DNA from: JAGQOZ01 sp041399205 | GTDB taxonomy: Bacteria > Planctomycetota > Planctomycetia > Pirellulales > Pirellulaceae | Length of the DNA stretch: 64,000 nt | Assembly: GCA_041399205.1 (NCBI GenBank) | Contig: JAWKTK010000003.1 | Location: 620,001-684,000, forward strand | Reading direction: 5' to 3' | Shown: positions 30,771-40,386 of the stretch, piece after piece | Position numbering within the stretch: position 1 is the first letter of the stretch | Layout of the letters: each line of letters starts with the position of its first letter | Program-made: the position numbers and the translations under genes | The notes under the pieces: model-generated | Told to the model about the DNA's origin: nothing | Databases searched by the model: none | Seen by the model: the letters and a program-made list of their open reading frames with translations, nothing else

Positions 30771-30866
30771 TGGAGCCGCGAGGTTACATGCATTGGTTGT
30801 GCTCGTAGATCAGCCGCAGTGCTTCCCTGGTTTACGAGAATCGTTTCAAGCACCGGGAGATTCAAG

Positions 30867-31250
30867 ATGTCAATCCAACTGACCGTCGCCAATGATCGTC
30901 AAAACACCAAATTGGAAAGCTATCTGCGTCGTCGACTTGCTGCGGTACTAGGGCGTTTGGAGGAGCGGATTCATCGAGTGGAAGTGCATTTACGTGACGA
31001 AGGCAGCGGTAAGGGCGGCGCAATCAAGTCGTGCAATTTGACGTTGTTGTTGAATCCTCGAGGTCAGATTCATGTGAGTGCGAAACATGAAGACATCTAT
31101 GCGGCAGCGGTAAACGCAGTGAATCGAGCGGAACGAGCGATGGTGAAGGCCATTGATCGCAAGTGCAAGAGCAAGCAGCTTCGCCATCGCGAATCAGGTA
31201 TTCGCCGCGAAACCGCTCGAGTTGTCGAATTAGCCAGCGCCGTTGCCTAA
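30867..31250 (+). CDS. Ribosome hibernation promoting factor family (HPF/RaiA)
   Basis: 127 residues. Fits the short HPF/YfiA fold: MSIQLTVANDRQNTKLESYLRRRL opening strand and helix, VEVHLRDEGSGKGG, then VSAKHEDIYAAAVNAVNRAERAMVKAIDR as the second helix. The C-terminus is basic (KCKSKQLRHRESGIRRE). It lacks the long-HPF dimerisation domain. Such proteins bind the 30S decoding region and silence ribosomes under starvation. A strong terminator hairpin follows at 31281. Confidence 0.85.
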   Translation: MSIQLTVANDRQNTKLESYLRRRLAAVLGRLEERIHRVEVHLRDEGSGKGGAIKSCNLTLLLNPRGQIHVSAKHEDIYAAAVNAVNRAERAMVKAIDRKCKSKQLRHRESGIRRETARVVELASAVA

Positions 31251-31280
31251 CGCCAAGCAGCATCGCATAACTCCCTTGTA

Positions 31281-31322
31281 GCCGTCACGATCTTCTTCGC
31301 CGTCGATCGTGGCGGCTTCTTT
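31281..31322 (+). terminator. Rho-independent terminator after the HPF gene
   Basis: A 12-base stem, GCCGTCACGATC (31281-31292) with GATCGTGGCGGC (31304-31315), has one G-U pair and is followed by TTCTTT. It lies 31 bp after the stop codon. Confidence 0.75.
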
Positions 31323-31364
31323 AGCTTGGGAATCGACTGCTTGAGACCTTTTGCGCTTGTTTGC

Positions 31365-33581
31365 TTACAAATCGTCTACTTCGTCCCAGTTGGGGACCTT
31401 CAGTTCTTTGTATTCACCTGCAATCCAATTTTCGATATCGGATTGATAGAACTTCGAGAAGCGACTTTCGTTCGGACCGCCCGGTAGATTGCTCCACGCC
31501 ACATCGGTACTCATGTCGGTCACAAAATGATACGAAGGAGCAAAGGTTTGTTCCCGAGTTGCCGTTTGGAAAACGTGACCTTGGAACGGCGTGGCATGAC
31601 AACCTGGCATGGGAATCCGCTTGGAATCAAATCCCAATAACCGTCCCACTCGCATCCTGCCGAAGAAGCGATTGATGAACTGAAAATTGTTGACCTTGCG
31701 CCACGGTTCGGGTTTGTAATTGGCCAACCGTTCGGTCGCTCGTCGAATCAGCGCCGGTTTGTCATGCTTGTCCCACCACGCCGAATCATCACTCATCAAG
31801 AACCGGTCAATCGCGGCCAACACCATGGTTGAATATCCCGCTCGCGTACATATGTATAACGCTCGGCGCCAACCCAGAACTTCTTCGTGACCACACATTT
31901 CCATCAGCACGTTGATATACAGACGCTGGAACAGTGACGCTTCTTCTGAATTGATGTCGTAGCAATAGTCCCAATTGGACAAGCGTCGCCTGATGTCACC
32001 TTCGGGCATGTGTGGCAGGAAGACGGCCAGGAGGTCTCGAGCTTGCACGCTAAGCAAATCGTATTGCAAATCTTGCATGTCTTGCAGCGTGGCCGATTCC
32101 AATTCGCTCAGTCGTTCGTCAATCCGACGCTTGCGATAGTCCGGCAAAATTTGGGTGACCAGCAACGGGCCTTCGCTGGGATTTTGAATTTCATTGGCCG
32201 TCGATGTGTAGCCGCGAGCTGGATCCATTTCACCCGGCAACAAGTCACGACTTAGCCAGCCTTGCCAATGATTTTGTTCGTCCCAAGCGGGCACGGGCAG
32301 TAGTCCGCCCATGGGATCATTGCGTTTCGGGAAGAGACCGCAGCACTGTTTGCCGATATGCCCGGCTCTATCCACAACGACAAAACTTAGCGTTGGCTGC
32401 GGACAAGCTCGAGCCACTTCCAACGCTTCTTGGCATGATTGCGAACTGGCCAGCGCCAACCAAGACGCAATCGCTTTGCCAGCACCTTGCGAATTACCGG
32501 TCCACGCCACGGATAAATGATAGCCAGGTTCCACCGGATCACAGTCCAGTGTCCCTTGATCGTTTTCGTAGACTTTTAAGATTTCCGGACTGGCACCTTT
32601 GCGACCAATCGATTCTTCGCGCACGCGGAAATCATGCCACGCGTTACCTCGTCGATACTGCCAACCGGTGTCGCCGCCAGGCCGACAATCTTCCACAAAG
32701 AAATCCACGGTGTCGCCCTTCATGTAGGTGACACCCCAACCGACGTTTTTGTTCCGAGCAACGGCAAACAGCGGACAGCCGGGAAGTGTGGCGCCCATGA
32801 CGTAGTTGTCGTCCCAGCTCAAGACGGCTTCGTACCAAATGGCCGGCAGGCGATTGATTTCCAGATGTGGATCGGAGGCCAGCAGTGCGCCGCCCGATTT
32901 GCTTCGCGAAGGAGAAACCGCCCAGGCGTTGCTGCCAGCCAGTCGAGGCAGATCGGTCAGCAGATCCAAAGCGGAATCGGATAATTGGTTCGCCATCACT
33001 ACTCGACGCAACATCGGAAAGTCGACGTCGTCTAAGCGTGGCGCAAAAAGTCGGCGGATGGCCTCTTCGTTGGCGCCGGCGTGGATCAGTTCCAAGAGCA
33101 AGCGTTCGTTTTGCATTTGGCTAACGGCCAGTCCGCCAAAGCTAAGCAATTTTCCCACAATCAGGACCGATTCGGGATTCCAGGTTCCGGGTCGAAAGCC
33201 GGTGGCCCACATAGGCAGCGAACGCCCAGACCGTTTCAGACCTTCGTTCAGGCCGTCACAATAGGTTCGCACCAGTGCCGCTGATTCGTCATCAAACAGC
33301 TGGAATTCTTGATCCAGATTGCGATCCAGCGCTATGCGACGAAAGAAGGCGTCGGTTTCAACCAGCTCCGGCTTATTGGAAATGCGTTCGGCCGCGACGC
33401 CACTGGCGACAGCGCGCGCGAACAGAATTTGCGTCGGCCGGTCTCGACCATGAGCGTAGCCGAGGCCAAAAATAGCGTCCTTCCAGCTGGCAGCTCGAAT
33501 GAACGGGATGCCTCGCGAATCTCGCCGAATGGTGGCTCCATTTGACAGCCGGCGAGCGGCATTGTTTGATGACTTTCCCAT
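31365..33581 (-). CDS. Penicillin acylase family protein (Ntn hydrolase)
   Basis: 738 residues, intact. The N-terminal part aligns with the alpha-chain start (IRRDSRGIPFIRAASWKDAIFGLGYAHGRDR). The nucleophile Ser after autoproteolysis is in AGSNAWAVSPSRSKSGGALLASDPHLEI. Further family blocks are YMKGDTVDFFVED and PWRKVNNFQFINRFF; a C-terminal histidine-rich block contains MPGCHATPF. No signal peptide is seen at this start (MGKSSNNAARRL), so it may be cytoplasmic. Substrate unknown; relatives hydrolyse penicillins, glutaryl side chains or acyl-homoserine lactones. Confidence 0.9.
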   Translation of the reverse strand: MGKSSNNAARRLSNGATIRRDSRGIPFIRAASWKDAIFGLGYAHGRDRPTQILFARAVASGVAAERISNKPELVETDAFFRRIALDRNLDQEFQLFDDESAALVRTYCDGLNEGLKRSGRSLPMWATGFRPGTWNPESVLIVGKLLSFGGLAVSQMQNERLLLELIHAGANEEAIRRLFAPRLDDVDFPMLRRVVMANQLSDSALDLLTDLPRLAGSNAWAVSPSRSKSGGALLASDPHLEINRLPAIWYEAVLSWDDNYVMGATLPGCPLFAVARNKNVGWGVTYMKGDTVDFFVEDCRPGGDTGWQYRRGNAWHDFRVREESIGRKGASPEILKVYENDQGTLDCDPVEPGYHLSVAWTGNSQGAGKAIASWLALASSQSCQEALEVARACPQPTLSFVVVDRAGHIGKQCCGLFPKRNDPMGGLLPVPAWDEQNHWQGWLSRDLLPGEMDPARGYTSTANEIQNPSEGPLLVTQILPDYRKRRIDERLSELESATLQDMQDLQYDLLSVQARDLLAVFLPHMPEGDIRRRLSNWDYCYDINSEEASLFQRLYINVLMEMCGHEEVLGWRRALYICTRAGYSTMVLAAIDRFLMSDDSAWWDKHDKPALIRRATERLANYKPEPWRKVNNFQFINRFFGRMRVGRLLGFDSKRIPMPGCHATPFQGHVFQTATREQTFAPSYHFVTDMSTDVAWSNLPGGPNESRFSKFYQSDIENWIAGEYKELKVPNWDEVDDL

Positions 33582-33784
33582 GTGGAATTATAGCACGCCA
33601 GTCGAGATGTATTGGCAAATATGCGCGCAGCATCAACCGCAATGAATTCCAGCGAGTGGCAAACCGCCCGTGTGAAACGCGATCATGTGACTTGATAGCC
33701 AGACTACCAAGTTGCCGCAATCATTATGGGAAAAGCCCTGCGAGGAATGAACGGACCCGTTCACCCTAGGCCCCGTATCGCGGA

Positions 33785-33874
33785 CTATTTCTTGCGGTGG
33801 CGGATCTTGGAACGCATGCGTCGCTTCTTTCGTCCCAGTTTTCTTCGCCCTTTGCCGGTTTTCTTCGTCCCCAC
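33785..33874 (-). CDS. 29-residue highly basic peptide, possible ribosome-associated protein
   Basis: GTG start at 33872-33874, with AGGAG at an ideal distance (AATAGGAGTCACCGAGTG). The product is MGTKKTGKGRRKLGRKKRR followed by MRSKIRHRKK and a stop TAG. About 60% of residues are Lys or Arg. Composition resembles tiny ribosomal proteins (bTHX, mycobacterial bS22 or mitochondrial mS38-like motifs), but I cannot assign a family. The strong ribosome site and the absence of any hydrophobic or acidic segment argue for an RNA-binding peptide. It is isolated from its neighbours. Confidence 0.6.
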   Translation of the reverse strand: MGTKKTGKGRRKLGRKKRRMRSKIRHRKK

Positions 33875-34067
33875 TCGGTGACTCCTATTCTTCGTTTATT
33901 ACCACCAACATTCTGTGACAAGCAATTCAAGAGGTTAGCAGAAAACGACTGCAGAGGGAAGGCATTCTGGTGCCTCTGACATAAACCGGATGGCATTTCC
34001 GGTCGTTCTGATCAACAAGCAGCAAAACTACGCATTCAAAGAGACGAGCCATGTCGTTATGGAAGGC

Positions 34068-34520
34068 TCATAGAAGACCGTCCTCGATTCCCTCGGACTC
34101 CCTGCGAATGGCATTCTTAATCAAAGCCAACAGAGCGTTTGGATCATAGGGCTTGCGAAGATAAAATTCGCACCCTGCGGCTCGTGCTTTGCGCACGATG
34201 TTGGGGCTGTCCATGGCGGACAAGACGATCACCGGAATTTCGCACGTCGCCGTGTCGTCATTGAGTTGTCCGCAGACATTCAATCCGTCACCATCCGGCA
34301 AGCAAATGTCCAAAACGATCAGATCCGGCGGCGAAATTTCAGCTGCCACCAATGCCGCAGAACAACTGGAGGCGATCTGCGGATCGTAGCCTTGCTGTTT
34401 CAATCGATAGGATAGACATTCCGCTTGATCTTGGTCGTCATCCACAATCAGGATACGAGGCCGATCGATAGTCCCTAGGCTGGCTTCTTCCAGTTGAGAT
34501 TTTGCTTCGTCGAAAGTCAT
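34068..34520 (-). CDS. Single-domain response regulator (CheY-like)
   Basis: 150 residues. The start at 34520 (MTFDEAKSQLEE) has GGGAG upstream; a longer start at 34559 is possible. Receiver features: acidic pair in ILIVDDDQDQAE, phosphoacceptor in LIVLDICLPDGDG, Ser/Thr position in VIVLSAMDSP, Lys in FYLRKPYDPNALLALI. No output domain, so it probably works in a phosphorelay or by protein contact. No kinase is adjacent; the thiolase gene lies upstream on the same strand. Confidence 0.9.
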   Translation of the reverse strand: MTFDEAKSQLEEASLGTIDRPRILIVDDDQDQAECLSYRLKQQGYDPQIASSCSAALVAAEISPPDLIVLDICLPDGDGLNVCGQLNDDTATCEIPVIVLSAMDSPNIVRKARAAGCEFYLRKPYDPNALLALIKNAIRRESEGIEDGLL

Positions 34521-34652
34521 GTTCGACACTCCCAAACAAGGTCCGTTGCAGATGAACAACCCTAGGTTGCCAAAATGCGGCAGTCAAATTGTGTGGTTGA
34601 AAAAAATGGACATTCGCATTTTCGCTGAGAAAACCGACCCTTCGTTTGCAAA

Positions 34653-35811
34653 CTATTCGATTCGTTCGAAAATAGTGGCGATTCCCTGTCCCGCTCCGAT
34701 ACACATCGTCGCCAATCCGAACTTCGCCTGTTTGGCCTGCATGGCGTGCAGCAGAGTCGTCGCGATTCGTGCTCCACTGGCGCCCAGCGGATGGCCAATC
34801 GCAATCGAACCACCGTGCACATTGACCTTGTCGGCGTCTAATTTCAACATACGCATACACGCCAACGCTTGAGACGCAAAGGCTTCGTTCAATTCAATCA
34901 AATCGATGTCTTCCAGCTTCAAGTTGGCGCGTTGCAAAGCCTTCTTCGTCGCAGGAACCGGGCCGGTGCCCATCACGGACGGTTCCACTCCAGCCACGGC
35001 AGTAGAAACAACCTTGGCCATCGGTTTGAGGCCCAGGCGTGCGGCCGACTTCTGAGACATCACCAACATGGCGGCAGCCGTCATTCAGCGGTGAACTGTT
35101 ACCCGCCGTGACCGTTCCCATTTTGGGCATGAAGGCCGGATTGAGCGCGCCCGCAGCTTCCAAACTAGTGTCCGACCGAACACATTGATCTCGATTGGCA
35201 AGTATCAGTTCGCCCGTTTCGTCGCGACCATACACTGGGATGATTTCGTTGGCGAATAATCCGCTTTCATGAGCGGCATGTGCCAATTGATGACTTCGCA
35301 GCGCAAACTGATCCTGTGCTTCTCGACCAATACCATTGGTCTGTGCCAAGAATTCCGCCGTCACGCCCATCATCAACGCGCCCTTGGAAGTGCGATGATA
35401 CAGCTTGGGATTGATGTCCATGCCGTGCATCATGGGCAAGTGCTGCATGTGTTCCAGGCCACCTACAATTTGCACATCTTCAAAACCAGCCATCACGGCG
35501 TGTGTCGCTTGATTCAAGGCTTGCAGACTGCTGCCGCACAAGCGGTTGATGGTAGCGCCGCCTGCTTCGACCGGCACGCCCGCCATCAGCAAAACGTTCC
35601 GAGCCACATTCAGACCTTGCTCCATGGTCTGTTGCGTGTTGCCCAAGATGACGTCTTCAATTTCCGTCGGATCAATGCCGGTTCGTTCCATCAACGCTTG
35701 GATGCACGAAACGGCCAGGTCATCGCTACGGACGTCTCGGAACAATCCCTTTTCCGCGTGTGCTCGTCCAATCGGCGTGCGAACACAATCTACGACTACG
35801 GCCTGGTTCAT
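34653..35811 (-). CDS. fadA: Acetyl-CoA acyltransferase (thiolase) (one frameshift)
   Basis: Catalyses the thiolytic step of fatty-acid beta-oxidation. Start MNQAVVVDCVRTPIGRAHAEKG. The acyl-accepting Cys is in INRLCGSSLQALNQ; C-terminal catalytic blocks are NVHGGSIAIGHPLGASGARI (His) and CIGAGQGIA (second Cys). Around 35084 the frame shifts inside TVTAGNSSPLNDG, continuing AAAMLVMSQKSAARLG; one lost base in GACGGCTGCC explains it. Repaired length about 386 residues, normal for the family. Follows the FadJ-type gene by 93 bp, forming a beta-oxidation pair. Confidence 0.92.
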
Positions 35812-35904
35812 GTCATTTCTCCTACGAACATTTTGTTTTTCGACGTCCGGCGTAACGCAGCGGAACAGGTCTTGATGGTTCCGCGTAAGGCGAGCAAACG
35901 TGGC

Positions 35905-38064
35905 TCAATTCGAATAAAACGTTTTGCCTTCCGCTGCCATCGATTGAAGCAATTCGGTAGGCTTGGTCCGCGCGCCGAGTGATTCCAGCGTCTTCAACCG
36001 TTCCAACAATTCCTTCGCACCCACTCGATCCGCCCAATGCAACAGACCTCCTTTGAAAGGAGGAAAACCGATGCCAAATATGAGTCCCAAATCGACGTCT
36101 CGAACATCACGAACAATTTTCTCTTGCAGGACCCGAGTGGCCTCCAGCAGCATAGGCAGGAACAAACGGTTTTCAATTTCTTGCTTGTCGAATTCACGAT
36201 CTCCCTTTTTGTAGGGATCGATGAATTTGGCAATTTCCGGGTCGAATTCGCCCTTCTTCTTTGGGTTTTGATACGAAAAGAATCCGGCGCCCGATTTTTG
36301 ACCCAAGCGACCTGCCTTCACCAATGCCGGCAGCACAGGCGATGCGGAAATTCTATCCGGAAACGCTTCCCACATCACTCGGCCCGCATAAAACGCCGTG
36401 TCCAAACCAACCACGTCATACAGCGTGATCGGACCCATGGGCATCCCAAACGCCTTGGCAACTTTTTCGATCACCGCAATCTCGGCGCCTTCGCACAGCA
36501 GTTCCAACGCTTCGTTCATGTAGGGCAACAATAAGCGATTGACCAAAAATCCCGGGCCATCATTGACAACAATGGGAAATTTGCCCAAGCGTTTGGCGTA
36601 CGCCACGGCGGTGACCACGGTCTGATCGCTGGTTTTTTCGCCGCGAATGACTTCCACCAATTTCATTTTTCGAACTGGATTGAAAAAGTGGATGCCACAA
36701 AATCGATCGGGATGCGCCAAGTCCTTCGCCAGCCCGGTGATGGGAATGGTCGAAGTATTGGAGGCCAGAATCGTGTTGTCTCCCAACAGCGGTTCCAAGC
36801 GTTTGTAGATAGACTTTTTCACGTCGGCGTTTTCCACCACCGCTTCAATCACCACGTCACACGCCGCCACTTCGGCGTCAGAAACGGTGCCGTTGATCAA
36901 TGGCGCCATTTTGACAGCCAGATCGACATCGGCTTGCCGAGTAGCCTTGTTGAACGAAACTTCGGTCAAGACGTTCGAAACACCTTTGGCCAGCGCTCCC
37001 TTGTTGGCGTCGGTCAGCGATACGGAAATACCTCGCTTTACATTCGCCGCAGCAATACCCGCTCCCATGATCCCCGCACCAATCACCGCAGCGGAATTTA
37101 CGCTTTCCGGTGACAAACTGGTGTCATCGACGCCTTCGTCTTTTTTGTTCCGATCGGTCAGAAAGAAGATATTCAACAGCGAACGATTGACTTCCGAACC
37201 AAACAGTTTGGCGAATTCAGTCGCTTCAAACTCACACGCCGCTTGGATGTCCATCATGGAACCGCCCATCATCACTTCCAAGGCGGCCAGCGGAGCGGGA
37301 TATTGCCCTTTGGTCTGGCCTTGGATCACGGCGGAAGCGGTGGCACCCAAAAATCCGAGCTCCGTTTCGCTCATACGAATTGGTCCCGCCCAAGATTGTC
37401 GGTCTTTGCGGAATTGGCCCGTTTGTTGTTCGATTCGAATCAAACGAACTGCTGCCGGCAACAGATCTGCGGCGGGCACGATGTCGCTGACCAGACCCAT
37501 CGCGCGAGCCGCCTGAGCGTCGATCGATTCGCCACCGGTGACTAATTCCACTGCATTGCCCAGGCCGACAATGCGTGGCGTGCGAGCGGTGCCGCCCCAG
37601 CCGGGAAACAGGCCAAGTTTCACTTCTGGAAAACCGATTTCTGTCTTCGGTCCGTCGCTCATGATGCGGCGATCGCACCATACGGCCAATTCCGCGCCGC
37701 CACCTACGCAAATGCCGTCAATGGCCACGACACTGACGGCCGGCAGTTTGGTGAAGCGAGCGAACAGGTCTTGTCCTTCTTTGCTGAGCGCAATCACATC
37801 TTCTTTGGGCGCGTTCAGCGAAGCAACAAATTCTCGCAAATCGGCACCGGCAATAAACATATTGGGCTTGCCGGAGATGAAAACAACGCCCGCTAGATTT
37901 GGTTGAGCTTCCAGCGTTTCCAGATGCGCTGCCAATTCGACCAGCACGCTCCGCGACAATATATTGGCGCCCTTGTCTTGCATGTCCAGCGTCAAAACTG
38001 CGATATCCGCTTCCGGCATCGACAACGTAATGGTGGACGGGCTGGCCCCTTGTTCGCTCGACAT
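35905..38064 (-). CDS. fadJ: Multifunctional enoyl-CoA hydratase / 3-hydroxyacyl-CoA dehydrogenase
   Basis: 719 residues from the ATG at 38064 (GAGCGGAAGATCATG); a longer upstream reading has no support. N-terminal crotonase domain: oxyanion-hole block IAGADLREF and the catalytic segment GICVGGGAELAVWCD, with GFPEVKLGLFPGWGGT. Middle Rossmann domain: AAVIGAGIMGAGIA; then NTSTIPITGLA and FCGIHFFNPVRKMKLVEVI, with the His-Glu catalytic dyad. C-terminal dehydrogenase domains: GFLVNRLLLPYMNEA and GPITLYDVVGLDTA. Intact. Works with the thiolase downstream to oxidise fatty acyl-CoA. Confidence 0.94.
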   Translation of the reverse strand: MSSEQGASPSTITLSMPEADIAVLTLDMQDKGANILSRSVLVELAAHLETLEAQPNLAGVVFISGKPNMFIAGADLREFVASLNAPKEDVIALSKEGQDLFARFTKLPAVSVVAIDGICVGGGAELAVWCDRRIMSDGPKTEIGFPEVKLGLFPGWGGTARTPRIVGLGNAVELVTGGESIDAQAARAMGLVSDIVPAADLLPAAVRLIRIEQQTGQFRKDRQSWAGPIRMSETELGFLGATASAVIQGQTKGQYPAPLAALEVMMGGSMMDIQAACEFEATEFAKLFGSEVNRSLLNIFFLTDRNKKDEGVDDTSLSPESVNSAAVIGAGIMGAGIAAANVKRGISVSLTDANKGALAKGVSNVLTEVSFNKATRQADVDLAVKMAPLINGTVSDAEVAACDVVIEAVVENADVKKSIYKRLEPLLGDNTILASNTSTIPITGLAKDLAHPDRFCGIHFFNPVRKMKLVEVIRGEKTSDQTVVTAVAYAKRLGKFPIVVNDGPGFLVNRLLLPYMNEALELLCEGAEIAVIEKVAKAFGMPMGPITLYDVVGLDTAFYAGRVMWEAFPDRISASPVLPALVKAGRLGQKSGAGFFSYQNPKKKGEFDPEIAKFIDPYKKGDREFDKQEIENRLFLPMLLEATRVLQEKIVRDVRDVDLGLIFGIGFPPFKGGLLHWADRVGAKELLERLKTLESLGARTKPTELLQSMAAEGKTFYSN

Positions 38065-38329
38065 GATCTTCCGCTCTCCATGGAAATGTCTACGTATCAG
38101 ATGAAAACGGCAAATTGCGAGCTCGTTTTCCGACGCCGTGAAATTCAACCTCAAGCCAACTGTTTCACTAGGCGTTAAAGTCCAGTATTCTAACCATCGC
38201 CAGTTCACCTAGCGACATTTAGCTAGCAATGCTTTCTGAATGCTAGATTCACAAACTTAAGGGTCAATGCCCCGATTGTTCCGACAATATCGTTCGCATT
38301 GATCTTCCTTGCCTGCGGAGCGATAACGG

Positions 38330-38794
38330 ATGAGCGATTTCCGGTTCGAACTAAAGAAGAACGACAATTGGGTTTGCCAACGATGGTTAGTTTGGGCCCT
38401 GTTGGCAATCATGGCCGTATCTGCGAACCAGCAAGTTTGCGCGAACCAAGCAACCGGCGAGCCGCGCGAACCAAAAGCCGTCCGTTTGGTAATTGACTAC
38501 GGAGACGGAGTGGAAAAACATTTCACTCGGTTGACGGTCACCGGCCAAGTTACTTGCCTGGAATTGATGCAACAGGCAAAGAAACACAAGCGAGGCATTT
38601 CGTTCAAGCACCAAGGCAAAGGCGCGACCGCGCTGCTGTTAGAAATCGATGGTGTCGAAAACGAAGGCTCCGGCAAGAATTGGGTTTTTCGGATTAACGA
38701 CCAATTGGGCGATCGCAGTTTTGGCATCGCCAAGGTGAAAGCGGGCGACACGTTGAAGTGGTCGTTTGAAACACTAAGCGAATTCGGCAAATAG
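38330..38794 (+). CDS. Secreted DUF4430-domain protein
   Basis: 154 residues. A hydrophobic segment LVWALLAIMAVSANQQVCA serves as a signal peptide after a charged N-terminus. The C-terminal domain reads VRLVIDYGDGVEKHFTRLTVTGQVTCLELMQQ, then GSGKNWVFRINDQLGDRSFGIAKVKAGDTLKWSFE, the pattern of the DUF4430/transcobalamin-like beta-grasp domain. Role unknown; relatives are surface ligand-binding modules. Confidence 0.75.
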   Translation: MSDFRFELKKNDNWVCQRWLVWALLAIMAVSANQQVCANQATGEPREPKAVRLVIDYGDGVEKHFTRLTVTGQVTCLELMQQAKKHKRGISFKHQGKGATALLLEIDGVENEGSGKNWVFRINDQLGDRSFGIAKVKAGDTLKWSFETLSEFGK

Positions 38795-38849
38795 CTGCCG
38801 GATGAAAAAATTCACGGCGACGCGACTTCGGACGCTCAGCAACCAGCGT

Positions 38850-39227
38850 CTAACAAATCCGATTGTCCGCCTGCAGGAATGTGTCTTCGTGTTCGTAGCC
38901 CGGCGCACAACAGCAGAGGAATTTGAGCGTGGTAGTGCCGGTGTTCGAAATGGAATGCACGGTTCCCGGCGGAATGGCGATGGCGTCACCGGGACGCACC
39001 GACCGAGTCTCTTCAGCCATGTGCATTTCTCCTTCGCCTGCCAAGATGTAGTAGATCTCTTCCGTTTTTTTGTGCAAGTGCGATTCCGTGGTCATGCCAG
39101 GAGCCAAGCGAGCTTCGGCCAGACTTTGCTGGCGAATGCAAGAATTGCGATGCGCCAAGAGTTCACGAATCTCGGAACCATCGGCCGTAATAAAAGGCCG
39201 AGCGTCCTGTAGGTTGATAACATCCAT
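38850..39227 (-). CDS. Cupin-domain protein
   Basis: 125 residues forming one cupin barrel. Metal-binding motif 1 is ESHLHKKTEEIYYILAGEGEMHM (two His and the Glu); motif 2 is GDAIAIPPGTVHSISN (third His). The C-terminus has a Cys run (FLCCCAPGYEHEDT). Small single-domain cupins of this kind are often isomerases or dioxygenases of small acids; substrate cannot be told. Confidence 0.88.
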   Translation of the reverse strand: MDVINLQDARPFITADGSEIRELLAHRNSCIRQQSLAEARLAPGMTTESHLHKKTEEIYYILAGEGEMHMAEETRSVRPGDAIAIPPGTVHSISNTGTTTLKFLCCCAPGYEHEDTFLQADNRIC

Positions 39228-39374
39228 CGGAAAGTCCTTGATACCAGTTGAATTGCCTGCGCTATGAGTGCGCTGTTTTTGCGAAATTCGCTGTACTTTC
39301 TTCGAATTGCGCGAAGCGGTACGATAAGTCGCCCAGGTTCGCTAAAGTCAATTTCGCTACCGAGAAACCGTTTG

Positions 39375-39875
39375 ATGATCCATCTCAGCCAGCCCGAAGC
39401 ATCTTTGCCGGAACTGAATCATGAATTTTACATGCGTTTGGCGTTGGCGGAAGCACAAGCAGCCGCGGCCGAACAAGAAGTGCCAGTCGGAGCAATTGTG
39501 GTTCATGAAGGTCGAGTGATCGCGGCGGCGCACAATCAACGGGAGCAGCTAAAAGATCCCACGGCACATGCGGAAATGATTGCCATCACGCAAGCGGCCG
39601 AATCGATGGCCAGTTGGCGATTGGAACGATGCATCCTGTACGTCACGCTCGAGCCGTGTCCGATGTGCGCCGGTGCCATCCTCCAAGCTCGCATTCCCTG
39701 GCTGGTTTACGGAGCGGCCGATCCCAAGGCCGGTGCGGTTCACAGCCTGTTTCAAATGTTGCAGGACGAACGCCTAAACCATCAAACGCAAGTGGTTGGA
39801 TCGATTCTGGGCGACGCGTGTGGACAGATCTTGACCGACTTCTTTCGACGCCAGCGAAGCATGGGAAAAAAGTAG
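39375..39875 (+). CDS. tadA: tRNA-specific adenosine deaminase
   Basis: 166 residues. Deaminates A34 to inosine in tRNA-Arg(ACG). Zinc and proton-shuttle motif DPTAHAEMIAITQAA (HAE) and zinc cysteines in VTLEPCPMCAGAILQARI. The family block AADPKAGAVHSLFQML is present; the C-terminus is LTDFFRRQRSMGKK. ATG at 39375 begins the conserved reading; the frame is open further upstream but without conserved sequence. Confidence 0.92.
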   Translation: MIHLSQPEASLPELNHEFYMRLALAEAQAAAAEQEVPVGAIVVHEGRVIAAAHNQREQLKDPTAHAEMIAITQAAESMASWRLERCILYVTLEPCPMCAGAILQARIPWLVYGAADPKAGAVHSLFQMLQDERLNHQTQVVGSILGDACGQILTDFFRRQRSMGKK

Positions 39876-40386
39876 TGACGCCGTCACTGTGCACCGCTCA
39901 AGCATTCAATGACCTGCAGCCAGTCTGTGATCTCCGCGTTTCTGATTTCTACGCTGAAGCCCCTGGTTCGATTAGCGGTGGCAGCCGACTGTGATGTTCT
40001 TAACCCCTTTCTCATTTTGCATTTTGCAATTTGCAATTCTTTTCGCCGCCGGGCGGAAGACAGTGCCCTTTTGTGCAAGCTGCACGGGCCTCCCTGTTCT
40101 CGGTTTTCAGATCACTGGTTGGTAATGTTCTTGGTAGGTGGTACCCAACCCAATATTTTCCGAACGAAAAGAAATGCAATGAAAAATGAAAAATGCAGGG
40201 GTTAAGAACAGGGTTTGGTGTCATCCACAATCATCAGTCCACAATCATCAGTCACCCCAAAACCATCAAAAAAAGATTGAAACGCAGAGGCGCCGAGGTC
40301 GCAGAGTTGTCTGATTCTTCTCTGCGTACTCTGCGGCTCCGCGTTTCTGATTTCTACGCTGAAGCCCTGTTTCGGACAAGTCCAAG
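39876..40386. other. Repeat-rich intergenic region
   Basis: No gene. A 31-base direct repeat beginning CTCCGCGTTTCTGATTTCTA occurs at 39932-39962 and 40337-40367. An imperfect inverted repeat pairs 39994-40040 (GTTCTTAACCCC, then A/T-rich TTTTGCATTTTGCAATTTGC) with about 40153-40212. A short CACAATCATCAGTC tandem lies near 40224-40253. It borders the mobile region and may include the worn left edge of the older element. Confidence 0.7.
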
